From CAZCDM01 sp964497475 (GTDB lineage: Bacteria > Planctomycetota > Phycisphaerae > SM23-33): 8,963 bases of DNA. Below the pieces are notes generated by a model. The model was not told the DNA's origin, did not search any database, and was given only the letters and a program-made list of their open reading frames with translations. The stretch's first letter is position 1; each line of letters begins with the position of its first letter. Shown here one piece after another: positions 1 through 6,322 of this stretch. A program made the position numbers and the translations under genes. The stretch spans positions 1 through 8,963 of the forward strand of contig CAZCDM010000103.1 of assembly GCA_964497475.1 (NCBI GenBank), written 5' to 3'.

Positions 1-552
1 CCTTGTAAAACAAAGACTTACAGCGCAATCCAAAGGGGATGTCGAAGTCAGGGCTACGACCGCTGCGACGTCGAGACGGTTACCGAAGGGCCGATGCGGA
101 CCATGACCTACCGCACCCCGGCCGGCGAGCTGACCAAGCGGTACCAACTGGCCGACGATGGCTCCTGGGCGCCCATCGAACTGCCTGCCCAACCCCTCGA
201 CGACCTGGAGATCCTCAAGCTCATCGCCGAGGATCACGCCATTGAGACCAACGTGCAGGCCTACGAAACCTTCCGCGAGCAGACCGGCGAGATGGGCGTC
301 TGCGACGTCGTCATCAACCGCTCGCCCTTCGGCAAGGTCGTCCATGAGTACCTCGGCTTCGAGCAGACCATCTACGGCCTGATGGACGACGAGCAACGCA
401 TTCTCGACTTCCTGGCCGTGCAGGAACAGGCCGACCTCAAGATCATCGAAGCCTTCGACAAACGCGTGCTGCTGAACATCGGCGATGTCCTGCCTCCCCA
501 TACCGATCTCGAAGCCGTCATCGAAATCGGCCAGCTCGCCCAGAGCCTCTGA
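1..552 (+). CDS. URO-D (MtaA/CmuA-like) family protein, 5'-partial and internally deleted
   Basis: The frame is open from position 1 and ends at TGA 550-552; the first ATG is at 94. From about position 55 the translation resembles the N-terminal half of uroporphyrinogen-decarboxylase-family proteins of the MtaA/CmuA methyltransferase type: a segment with TYRTPAGELTKRY, then LDDLEILKLIAED, VINRSPFGKVVHEYLGFE and a helix ending KIIEAF. It then passes straight into RVLLNIGDVLPPHTDLEAV, which is typical of the extreme C-terminus of the same family. Members are usually about 340-400 residues and carry roughly 150 residues between these two blocks, including most of the barrel. Here that part is absent in frame, near nt 454-465. 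The piece is therefore probably a non-functional remnant, or an assembly collapse. The first 50 bases have low GC at third positions and may not belong to this gene. Family assignment is fairly sure; substrate is unknown. Confidence 0.6.
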   Translation, partial: PCKTKTYSAIQRGCRSQGYDRCDVETVTEGPMRTMTYRTPAGELTKRYQLADDGSWAPIELPAQPLDDLEILKLIAEDHAIETNVQAYETFREQTGEMGVCDVVINRSPFGKVVHEYLGFEQTIYGLMDDEQRILDFLAVQEQADLKIIEAFDKRVLLNIGDVLPPHTDLEAVIEIGQLAQSL

Positions 553-744
553 CCCGCCCAGGCCTCGTCGATCGCCCGCAGCGCGCAGACGAATGGATAC
601 ACTTCAACGATGGCGCGTTGCGATCTGGCGCATGAAGCGTTTCCTGTTTTATAAAAAAACCAAAATCCAGACCGGTCGTGCCTTGGTTCGGACTCGCACC
701 CGTCACGCCTGCCCGTATGGGTTGCTGCGGCCGGGCGGGCGGGG
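553..744. other. Convergent intergenic spacer
   Basis: This stretch lies between the URO-D fragment (+) and the TPR gene (-). No convincing gene or tRNA is visible on either strand. It includes an A-rich tract at 653-659 and an 8-base palindrome GACCGGTC at 670-677, both discussed with the candidate terminator. Confidence 0.6.
653..688 (-). terminator. Possible intrinsic terminator of the TPR gene
   Basis: Read on the minus strand, AACCAA (688-683) can pair with TTGGTT (663-658) around a 19-nt loop, and a run of seven T follows or overlaps the 3' arm (659-653). The stem is short and AT-containing and the loop is large, so this is a weak candidate. It sits about 57 bases past the TPR stop codon, in the convergent spacer where a terminator is expected. 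Confidence 0.3.
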
Positions 745-1329
745 TCAGGACTGCTGGGCGGCGGCTTTTTTGACGTCGGCCTGGAGCTTGCGGGCCTTCT
801 TGACGTAGCCAGTATGGTAACTGAAATCCCGCAGGAACTCATCCAGCAGTGTCAGTGCGCGGTCCCACTGGCCCAGCCTGGCTGTGCAGTAGGCGCGGTA
901 GTAGCCGGCGTCGTCCAGCAGGGTCGACTTGTGAGGCTGCTGCTCGATGACCACGTTGAAGGCGCGGATGGCCTTGTCGAACTGGCGGAGCTTGTAGTGC
1001 GAATCGCCAGCCATCCACAGCACCGCCGGGGTGTATTTGTAGGCTGGGTTGGTTTTGTGGAACGCTTCGCTCAGCGCGGCGGCCTGGCGGTAGTTGTGCT
1101 TCTTCCAGGTCTCCAGCAGGTGGCGGTACTGAGCATCGGGATCGCCGCCCTGGGCGGGGTCGGGCTCGACGGCTGCGACGTCGGTGATCTCGACGGTCAC
1201 TCCGGCCGGGTCGTCGCCCTCGTCGGCTTCATCGGCCGGCTGGGCCCATGCGAGCCCTCCAGCCAGCAGGATCAGCGCCATCGCCCACAGCCACGGGGCG
1301 GAGAACCATTTGACATTGGCAGCGTTCAT
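745..1329 (-). CDS. Exported tetratricopeptide-repeat-like protein
   Basis: This is a 194-residue protein. The ATG at 1329 is chosen over the upstream ATG at 1386 because it is preceded by AAAGGG with a 5-nt spacer, and because it places a classic signal peptide at the N-terminus: a hydrophobic stretch over residues 11-27 and an AWA|Q cleavage site after residue 29. The mature protein begins with an acidic, low-complexity linker (about 30-65). It then has helical pairs that look like two to three TPR units (about 66-180), for example residues with GDSHYKLRQFDKAIRAFNVV and YYRAYCTARLGQWDRALTLL. TPR units of this kind serve as protein-binding scaffolds, here in the periplasm or outside the cytoplasmic membrane. 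No catalytic motif is seen and the partner is unknown. It is apparently a single-gene unit with its own promoter. Confidence 0.85.
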   Translation of the reverse strand: MNAANVKWFSAPWLWAMALILLAGGLAWAQPADEADEGDDPAGVTVEITDVAAVEPDPAQGGDPDAQYRHLLETWKKHNYRQAAALSEAFHKTNPAYKYTPAVLWMAGDSHYKLRQFDKAIRAFNVVIEQQPHKSTLLDDAGYYRAYCTARLGQWDRALTLLDEFLRDFSYHTGYVKKARKLQADVKKAAAQQS

Positions 1330-1376
1330 CGAAACCCTTTCGCGTCTGGTAGCCAGCCACGGCGGCCGGCGGGACG

Positions 1377-1405
1377 ATTGTACCAAACCCCCAACTCGGG
1401 CCCAA
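1377..1405 (-). promoter_or_regulatory. Sigma70-type promoter of the TPR gene
   Basis: On the minus strand TTGGGC (1405-1400) and TACAAT (1382-1377) are separated by exactly 17 bases. This predicts transcription starting near 1370 and a leader of about 40 nt before the ATG at 1329. The match is by eye and assumes the host uses a standard housekeeping sigma consensus. Confidence 0.6.
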
Positions 1406-1476
1406 GTGGTTCGGTGGTGGAAGGGGAGCGACCGCGGGCCGGATCAGGCCAAGTGCGCAGCACGAACCGCGCAATG

Positions 1477-1518
1477 AAAAACGGAGGATGGGCGCCCGGC
1501 CGGGACACTCCAGCCGGG
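1477..1518 (-). terminator. Candidate terminator hairpin after the 28-residue peptide gene
   Basis: On the minus strand CCCGGCTGG (1518-1510) pairs over 9 bp, with one G-T wobble, with CCGGCCGGG (1503-1495) around a 6-nt loop. It begins 9 bases after the small gene's stop codon, the expected place. The T tract (1481-1477) lies 13 bases beyond the stem instead of directly after it, so it is imperfect as an intrinsic terminator. It could also be a 3'-end stabilising stem. Confidence 0.4.
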
Positions 1519-1526
1519 GAAACAGG

Positions 1527-1613
1527 TTATTTCGTGAACTGGACGATCAGAACGACGATCAGGACAACCACGAGAACACCAAGGATGAGATACTGCTTTT
1601 GCTGCTTTTCCAT
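1527..1613 (-). CDS. 28-residue single-pass membrane peptide
   Basis: This is a short ORF, ATG at 1613 to TAA at 1527. It has a strong Shine-Dalgarno AAGGAG (1627-1622) with an ideal 8-nt spacer. The peptide starts MEKQQKQY, continues with about 17 aliphatic residues (LILGVLVVVLIVVLIV) and ends QFTK. That is a polar or positive N-terminus, one membrane helix and a short tail, with no room for a soluble domain. No signal-peptidase site is evident, so it probably stays in the cytoplasmic membrane. It lies 115 bases downstream of mgtE on the same strand, so it may share the mgtE transcript or have its own promoter in the AT-rich gap. Small one-helix peptides often modulate a larger membrane protein, but a role with MgtE is inference. 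I do not recognise a named family. The RBS plus the clean helix make coding likely. Confidence 0.7.
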   Translation of the reverse strand: MEKQQKQYLILGVLVVVLIVVLIVQFTK

Positions 1614-1660
1614 AGCGGCGACTCCTTGCAATGGCAAAAAGGGGATAACTGCCCGAAATT

Positions 1661-1672
1661 CCGAACGTTCGG
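1661..1672. repeat. 12-base perfect palindrome upstream of the small peptide gene
   Basis: CCGAACGTTCGG is a perfect 12-base inverted repeat with no spacer. It is centred about 53 bases upstream of the small-peptide start codon, in the 115-base gap after mgtE. Its position and symmetry suit a dimeric regulator's operator, but no regulator can be named from sequence alone. Confidence 0.35.
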
Positions 1673-1728
1673 TGAATCTGCTACAGGGTTTATCGTACCA
1701 ACAAAATAAAAAATCCAGTACTTTTTGA

Positions 1729-3093
1729 TCAGGCGGCCATGCCGAGAATGGTACTGGCGATGGAGAAGAAGATCAGGATCGAGGAAATGTCCATCAGGCA
1801 GGCGATGAAGGGCCCGGACGTCACGGCCGGGTCCACGCCGAGCTTCTGGAAGAAGAACGGCAGCATCGAGCCGATGAAGTTCGCCAGCGTCACCGCGGCG
1901 ACCATGGCGATGGCCACGGCCAGGCCGACCTCGACCCCTCGCCCGAAGGCCAGCACCACCGCAAAGCCCAGCCCCGACAGAATCACGCCCATCAGCAGCC
2001 CGCGGGTCAGCTCGCGGCCCAGTACGCGGAGCCAGTCGGCCGGGGCGATTTCCTCGACCGCGAAGCCGCGGATCATCAGCCCGGCGACCTGGCTGCCTGT
2101 ATTGCCCGCCGTGGCGTTGATGAGGGGCATGAACATCGCCAGCAGTGCCAGCACCTTCTCGAACCCGGCCAGCACCATCACCGCGCCGGTCTCGGCCACA
2201 AGCAGCAGCATCAGCCAGGGCAGGCGTTTGGTGAGCATCCGCCCGAACCCGGCCGAGAAGTAGCTCTCATCCAGGGCGGCCATGCCGGCCATCATCTGCA
2301 TGTCCTCGGTGGTCTCTTCGGTCTGCACGTCCATGACGTCATCGAAGGTCACAATGCCGACCAGCACGCCGTGGCCGTCGACCACGGGCAGAGCGATTTC
2401 GTCATACTTCCGCAGCATCTCGATGGCGGTCTCCTGGTCGTCGGTCACTTCCAGGAAGGCCACCTGGTTATCCATCAACGTCTCGATGGTCTGCTCGGGC
2501 CCGGCCAGAACCAGGTCGCACAGGCGGACCGTATCGACCAGCCGCCAGCGATCGTCTACTACATAAAGCACGTCGACGGTCTCGCGCGTCGCGGCGACCT
2601 GGCGGATATGTTCGAGTACCTTCTGGACGGTCCACTCGGCCCGGACGGCGACGTATTCCGGCGTCATCAGTCGCCCGATGGAATCCTCGGGGTAGTCCAG
2701 CAGTGCCGTGGCGATCTTGCGCTCCTCGCCGCGCAGCTCGTTGACCAGTTGCTGGGCGACCTCGCCGGGCAGCTCTTCGAGCAGCTCGGTGCGGTCGTCG
2801 GGGGGCATTTCGTTGAGGATTTCGGCCACACGCTGGTTCGAGAGCGTATCGAGCAGGTGCTGCTGCTGCTCGGCTCCGAGGTAGGCGAAGACCTCGTCGG
2901 CGATGTGGTGCGGCAGGAGCCGGAACGCGACGGCCAGCTCTTCCTCGCCGGGCAGGGCGATCAGCAACTCGGCCAGGTCGTGGACCTCCATGCCCGCCAG
3001 GGCCTCTTTGAGCCGACCGAACTGCCGCGTGGAGATCCATTCCTGGATGTGCGTCTGCTGCGGCAGTGGCTGGTTGATGAGTGGTTCGGACAT
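1729..3093 (-). CDS. mgtE: Magnesium transporter MgtE
   Basis: This is a 454-residue protein, the usual length for MgtE, a homodimeric Mg2+ channel of the cytoplasmic membrane gated by intracellular Mg2+. Domains in order: the helical N domain (about 10-135, with MPPDDRTELLEELP near 96-109, a typical MgtE motif); two CBS domains (about 140-260, the second ending ALPVVDGHGVLVGIVTFDD at 234-252); a connecting helix (about 255-285); and a five-helix membrane domain (about 288-454). In the pore region NATAGNTGSQ (326-335) matches the conserved GNxGxQ segment, and GPFIACLMD puts an Asp at 435, the position of the Mg2+-selecting Asp of Thermus MgtE. The ATG at 3093 is the natural N-terminus; the open frame further upstream is antisense to the next gene. 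The Shine-Dalgarno is weak. It is divergent from the MBL-CNNM operon. Confidence 0.95.
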   Translation of the reverse strand: MSEPLINQPLPQQTHIQEWISTRQFGRLKEALAGMEVHDLAELLIALPGEEELAVAFRLLPHHIADEVFAYLGAEQQQHLLDTLSNQRVAEILNEMPPDDRTELLEELPGEVAQQLVNELRGEERKIATALLDYPEDSIGRLMTPEYVAVRAEWTVQKVLEHIRQVAATRETVDVLYVVDDRWRLVDTVRLCDLVLAGPEQTIETLMDNQVAFLEVTDDQETAIEMLRKYDEIALPVVDGHGVLVGIVTFDDVMDVQTEETTEDMQMMAGMAALDESYFSAGFGRMLTKRLPWLMLLLVAETGAVMVLAGFEKVLALLAMFMPLINATAGNTGSQVAGLMIRGFAVEEIAPADWLRVLGRELTRGLLMGVILSGLGFAVVLAFGRGVEVGLAVAIAMVAAVTLANFIGSMLPFFFQKLGVDPAVTSGPFIACLMDISSILIFFSIASTILGMAA

Positions 3094-3133
3094 GCGAGAG
3101 GCCTGGCTGGAGGATCGACAATGCGAAAAGACG

Positions 3134-3162
3134 ATTGTCTCCCCCGGCCGGTGTAAAGTCAA
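3134..3162 (-). promoter_or_regulatory. Near-consensus promoter of mgtE
   Basis: On the minus strand TTGACT (3162-3157) and GACAAT (3139-3134) are spaced by 17 bases. The predicted start is near 3127, giving a leader of about 34 nt. That is too short to hold an M-box/ykoK or mgtA-type Mg2+ riboswitch, so this mgtE is not visibly riboswitch-controlled. Confidence 0.65.
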
Positions 3163-3180
3163 TGGCGCGGCGGACGAGCC

Positions 3181-3210
3181 TTGCATCGCAGCCCGGCCCG
3201 GGCGTATCCT
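3181..3210 (+). promoter_or_regulatory. Possible promoter giving a leaderless MBL-fold transcript
   Basis: TTGCAT (3181-3186) and TATCCT (3205-3210) are 18 bases apart. The -10 ends six bases before the GTG at 3217, so transcription would begin at or next to the start codon. This would explain why no Shine-Dalgarno is visible there. The -35 match is poor, so the call is tentative. Confidence 0.3.
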
Positions 3211-3216
3211 TGCGGC

Positions 3217-3906
3217 GTGAGCGTTACCTGCACCATCATCAGCATCGGCGCGATGGACCACAATCTGCTGTGGGACGAGACGCGCCCGGTCCGCACCGCC
3301 CATGCCACGACGAGCCTCGTCGAGGCCGGCGAAAAGTGCATCCTCGTCGACCCATCGCTGCCGGCGAATATCCTGGCGGCGAAGTTCCACGAGCGAACCG
3401 GGCGGGACCTCTCGGCCGTCACCGACGTGTTCTGCACCACGCTGCACCCCCACGGCCGGCGGGCGCTGGATGACCCGGCCGCCCTGGCCGGCGCGACCTG
3501 GTGGACCCACGAGCGTGAGCTGGAATGGTACGCCCGGCAGATCGAGCACCTGGCCGACAGTTCCGACCGCCTCGGGGCCGAGCAGCAGCGCGACCTCTCG
3601 GCCGAGCGGGAGCTGGTGGGGCGGTTCCGCCCGGCGGGCGATTCCCTGGCCGAGCAGGTCAGCCTCTTCCCGCTGCATGGCGCGACGGAAGGCTCGGCCG
3701 GGCTGCTGCTGACGCCGCCGACGCAGACGATCCTCATCGCCGGGCCGGCCGTGCCGACCGGCGAGCACTTGCGCCGGGGCATGATCTGGCAGGCGGCGGC
3801 CGACCACGAGGCGGCGATGGACTGCCTTGGCGATATCCTCGAACTGGCCGACTGCATCGTGCCCGGCTTCGATAATCTCTGCATGAATCCGCACCGGTGG
3901 ATGTGA
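3217..3906 (+). CDS. Metallo-beta-lactamase-fold protein with degenerate metal site (probable pseudoenzyme)
   Basis: This is 229 residues from GTG 3217. A TTG at 3181 would add 12 residues that do not look conserved. The order of MBL-fold landmarks is intact: an opening strand IISIGAMDHNLLWDE; ILVDPSLP (about 42-49) like the usual DxG loop; DVFCTTLHPHGRRAL where HxHxDH normally lies; LFPLHGATEGSAGLLL for the GHTxGS strand; TILIAGPAV for the tGD strand; and CIVPGFDN near the C-terminus for PGHDN. The ligands are mostly replaced: HxHxDH is H77-P-H79-G-R81-R82, the His of GHT is Ala156, the Asp of GD is Pro177 and the His of PGH is Phe218. Binding of a normal dinuclear metal centre is therefore unlikely, and a structural or regulatory role is inferred. 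It lies upstream of, and probably in one operon with, the two CNNM genes. Confidence 0.75.
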   Translation: MSVTCTIISIGAMDHNLLWDETRPVRTAHATTSLVEAGEKCILVDPSLPANILAAKFHERTGRDLSAVTDVFCTTLHPHGRRALDDPAALAGATWWTHERELEWYARQIEHLADSSDRLGAEQQRDLSAERELVGRFRPAGDSLAEQVSLFPLHGATEGSAGLLLTPPTQTILIAGPAVPTGEHLRRGMIWQAAADHEAAMDCLGDILELADCIVPGFDNLCMNPHRWM

Positions 3907-3913
3907 CCGAACC

Positions 3914-4003
3914 ATGACCGCATCGCAGGACGCATCGCACGACTCGGGCGAACTGCCCGAGCAACCCGCCCCGCCGGCCCGGAGCTCAGCCGATGCTCGC
4001 TGA
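3914..4003 (+). other. 29-codon ORF overlapping the CNNM start
   Basis: ATG 3914 opens a 29-residue frame that is polar and proline-rich, and it stops at TGA 4001-4003, eight bases past the first base of the CNNM start codon. It fills the 86-base gap after the MBL gene. It has no clear Shine-Dalgarno. It could act as a leader peptide for translational coupling, or it could be chance; GC-rich gaps often stay open by accident. Confidence 0.2.
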
Positions 4004-5264
4004 ACTCTCCGCGGCGGTGATCGGCGAGTTCCTCGCCCTGGTCGGGTTGCTGCTGGCCAGTGCGTTTTTCAGCGGCTCGGAGACGGCCCTGTTCAACCTC
4101 TCGCGCGGCGAGATCCACAAGATGGCCGCCGGTGGCTGGGCGGGACATCTCGTGGCCCGGCTTCTCGGCCAGCCTCGCCGGCTGCTCAATACGCTACTGC
4201 TGGGTAATATGCTGGTCAACGTCGCCTACTCGGCGACCTCGGCGGTGCTGGTGCTGCAGTTCCAGGAGCAGGGCCTGGCCGCCTGGGCCATCGGGGCCAT
4301 GTCCATCGCGCCGCTGCTGGTGTTGATTCTTTTCGGCGAGGTCACGCCGAAGATGCTGGCCTACGGGGTGGCGCGAGAGTGGTCGCTGGTGGCGGCCAGC
4401 CCCATCGCCGTGCTGCAGCGCGTGCTCAGCCCGATCAGCTGGGTGCTGGACCGTACGATGGTGGCCCCGCTGACGATGATCTTCGCGCCGCGGAAAATTG
4501 CCCCGCCTGCGATATCGGCCGACGAGCTGGCGGCGCTGATGCGTCTTTCGGCGCGGCGGGGCATCCTGGACGCGACGGCCTCGGAGATGCTCCAGGAAAT
4601 CGTCGAACTCAACGAGGTGCGCGTGGCCGAGGTGATGGCGCCGCGGGTCGAGGTGATCGCCTTCGACATCAATCGGCCTCGCCAGCAACTCGTCGAGCTC
4701 TTCAGCCAGACGCGGCTGCGGAAGATCCCCGTCTACGACGGCCAGCTCGACCATGTCCTGGGCGTGGTCCACGCCAAACGGGTGCTGCTGAATCACCACA
4801 CGCCGCTGCGGGAGATGATTCGCCCGGTGTGGTTCGTACCCGAAACGGCCCGGCTGGATACGGTGCTCGCCCAGTTCCGCAAGCGTCATAACCAGATGGC
4901 CATCGTGGTCGACGAGTATGGCGGCACGGCCGGGTTGGTGACGCTCGAAGACGTGCTGGAAGAAATCGTGGGCAATATTCCCGACCGCCGCGAAGAGCCC
5001 CTGCCCGAGCCGGTGGCCGGGCTGGGCCAGGGGCGGTATCGCATCAGTGGCGACCTGGCGGTGCGCGACTGGGCGGAGGCATTTGACTTTACGCTCGAAC
5101 ACGGGCGGATCAGCACGGTGGGCGGATTTGTCACGTCGCTGCTGGGGCGGCTGGCCCGGCCGGGCGATTGCGTTTCATGCCGCAACCTGACCTTCACCGT
5201 CGAGGCTGTGCGAGGCCGGCGCATCGAAACGCTCACCCTGGCCCGCCAGGAGGACGGCTCATGA
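3993..5264 (+). CDS. CNNM/CorC-type transporter with CBS pair and CorC_HlyC domain
   Basis: This is a 423-residue protein starting at ATG 3993, with GGAG (3981-3984) eight bases upstream. The membrane CNNM (DUF21) domain spans about 5-175, with the signature FFSGSETALFNLSR (25-38), NTLLLGNMLVN (66-76) and FGEVTPK (114-120). The Ser and Glu positions of these motifs lie in the Mg2+-binding region of known CorC/CNNM structures. A CBS pair follows (about 213-330, VMAPRVEVIAFD and VVDEYGGTAGLVTLEDVLEEIVG), then a C-terminal CorC_HlyC (transporter-associated) domain (about 345-418, YRISGDLAVRDW). Proteins of this build are often annotated as hemolysins, but structural and genetic work ties CorC/CNNM to Mg2+ or Co2+ efflux or Na+-coupled transport. 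All domains are complete and it looks functional. Its stop overlaps the next start (ATGA). Confidence 0.93.
   Translation: MLAELSAAVIGEFLALVGLLLASAFFSGSETALFNLSRGEIHKMAAGGWAGHLVARLLGQPRRLLNTLLLGNMLVNVAYSATSAVLVLQFQEQGLAAWAIGAMSIAPLLVLILFGEVTPKMLAYGVAREWSLVAASPIAVLQRVLSPISWVLDRTMVAPLTMIFAPRKIAPPAISADELAALMRLSARRGILDATASEMLQEIVELNEVRVAEVMAPRVEVIAFDINRPRQQLVELFSQTRLRKIPVYDGQLDHVLGVVHAKRVLLNHHTPLREMIRPVWFVPETARLDTVLAQFRKRHNQMAIVVDEYGGTAGLVTLEDVLEEIVGNIPDRREEPLPEPVAGLGQGRYRISGDLAVRDWAEAFDFTLEHGRISTVGGFVTSLLGRLARPGDCVSCRNLTFTVEAVRGRRIETLTLARQEDGS
5248..5253 (+). promoter_or_regulatory. Shine-Dalgarno deciding the start of the second CNNM gene
   Basis: A perfect AGGAGG lies inside the end of the first CNNM gene, seven bases before ATG 5261. 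It fixes that start over any earlier in-frame one and supports translational coupling. Confidence 0.8.
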
Positions 5265-6259
5265 TGGTTCTGGCGGTGACCTGGCCGTGGATTGTCTGGC
5301 CGGCGGTGTTCGTATTTCACCTCTCGCTGGTGGGTATTTTTACGGGCCTGGAGACGGGTATCTACGTGACGAACAAGGTTCGCCTCGAGCTGCACGCCGA
5401 GGCGGGCTACCCGGCCGCGCGTCGGCTGGCGACGATGCTGACCCGCCCCAACCGCCTGCTGGCGAATTTGCTGATCGGCACGAACATCTGCTTTTACCTT
5501 GCGACGTTCGCCGCCAGTGCAATGTTCATCGAGGCCGGCTACGCCCACGCCGTGGAGTGGCTGACGCTGGGCGTGACGGCGCCGCTGTTTTTCGCCGTGG
5601 GCGATTCGGTTCCCAAGAACGTCTACCGTCGCCTGGCCGAGCGGATTGTCTACCCGCTGGTGGGCGTGCTGGTCTGGGCCGACCGGGTCTTCCGCGTTAC
5701 GGGGCTGAACCTGCTGGTGAGGCTTTTCAGCGAGGGGCTGTTGAGGCTGCTGGGCCAGAAGCCCCAGGCGGATAATTCGCTGCTGGGTCACGAGGGGCTC
5801 GCAGCCGTTCTGGCCGAGGGCCATGCGGTGGGCATGCTCTCGCAAAGCCAGGCCCAGATGGCCGAGAAGGTCATGCACCTCGGCCAGGTGCATGTGCGGG
5901 ATGTGTACATTCCCCTGGCGCGGGCGGTGACCGTGCCGGCCGGCGCGACGTGGGAGGAATTTTTGCAGCGGGTGGGGCGGTACGATTTCCGGCGGTATCC
6001 GCTGCTGGCGGGGGGGCAGGTGGCCGGCGTGGTGGATCTCTTCGACCTGCTCAGCGAGGCCGGCCCGGGGCCCATCGACCAGTGGGCGTTCGAGCCGATT
6101 GTGCTGGGCGAGGCCATGCCGCTGGCTGAGGCGCTGCTGACGCTGCAGCGGTCGCGGCGGTCGATGGCGGTGGTGACCGACGAGGCCGGCCGACATGTCG
6201 GTCTCGTGACGGTCAAGGATCTCGTCGAGGAGATCGTCGGCGACCTGGCTGAGTGGTAG
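5261..6259 (+). CDS. Second CNNM-domain protein with CBS pair, lacking the CorC_HlyC domain
   Basis: This is a 332-residue protein beginning at ATG 5261, which overlaps the previous stop as ATGA; an immediate second ATG follows at 5264. The CNNM membrane domain covers about 10-165, with IFTGLETGIYVTNKVR (26-41), LLANLLIGTNICFYL (66-80) and AVGDSVPKN (112-120). These correspond to the SGSETA, NxLxxN and GEVTPK motifs of its neighbour, with Ser replaced and Glu changed to Asp. A CBS pair fills about 210-330 (VRDVYIPLARAVTV; MAVVTDEAGRHVGLVTVKDLVEEIVG). The protein ends right after the second CBS domain and has no CorC_HlyC domain. The pairing suggests a heterodimer with the first CNNM protein, one full and one trimmed subunit. 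This is inference; CNNM/CorC proteins are known to form dimers. Confidence 0.9.
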   Translation: MMVLAVTWPWIVWPAVFVFHLSLVGIFTGLETGIYVTNKVRLELHAEAGYPAARRLATMLTRPNRLLANLLIGTNICFYLATFAASAMFIEAGYAHAVEWLTLGVTAPLFFAVGDSVPKNVYRRLAERIVYPLVGVLVWADRVFRVTGLNLLVRLFSEGLLRLLGQKPQADNSLLGHEGLAAVLAEGHAVGMLSQSQAQMAEKVMHLGQVHVRDVYIPLARAVTVPAGATWEEFLQRVGRYDFRRYPLLAGGQVAGVVDLFDLLSEAGPGPIDQWAFEPIVLGEAMPLAEALLTLQRSRRSMAVVTDEAGRHVGLVTVKDLVEEIVGDLAEW

Positions 6260-6292
6260 AACGGCAAGATGGGGAAAAAATGGGACTTTTGT

Positions 6293-6322
6293 TTGGTTTC
6301 CGCTCGTCCGTATGCGAATAAT
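6293..6322 (+). promoter_or_regulatory. Possible promoter for the PilX-like gene
   Basis: TTGGTT (6293-6298) and AATAAT (6317-6322) are 18 bases apart in the gap after the CNNM pair. A start near 6330 would give a leader of about 60 nt, which includes a small CGGGC/GCCCG stem (6340-6344 and 6354-6358). Confidence 0.4.

Noticed and set aside
680..705. GGTTCGGACTCGCACC-like segment resembling a tRNA T-arm
   Set aside because: No 5-bp T-stem, acceptor stem or anticodon arm can be built around it on either strand.
814..1728. 304-codon plus-strand ORF
   Set aside because: It is antisense to the TPR gene and the small peptide, with low-complexity Gly/Val/Arg composition, and it is contradicted by the signal peptide, RBS and promoter on the other strand.
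3094..3133. Mg2+ riboswitch in the mgtE leader
   Set aside because: The predicted leader is about 34 nt, far too short for known Mg2+ riboswitches, and no multi-stem structure is visible.
1729..3915. Long minus-strand frame running upstream of the mgtE ATG to 3915 (728 codons)
   Set aside because: The extra N-terminal part is antisense to the MBL-fold gene, Arg/Gly/Pro-rich and unrelated to MgtE. The promoter at 3134-3162 lies inside it, and MgtE starts naturally at 3093.
4194..5102. 302-codon minus-strand His/Arg/Gln-rich ORF
   Set aside because: It is a shadow of the first CNNM gene; the composition is typical of antisense translation.
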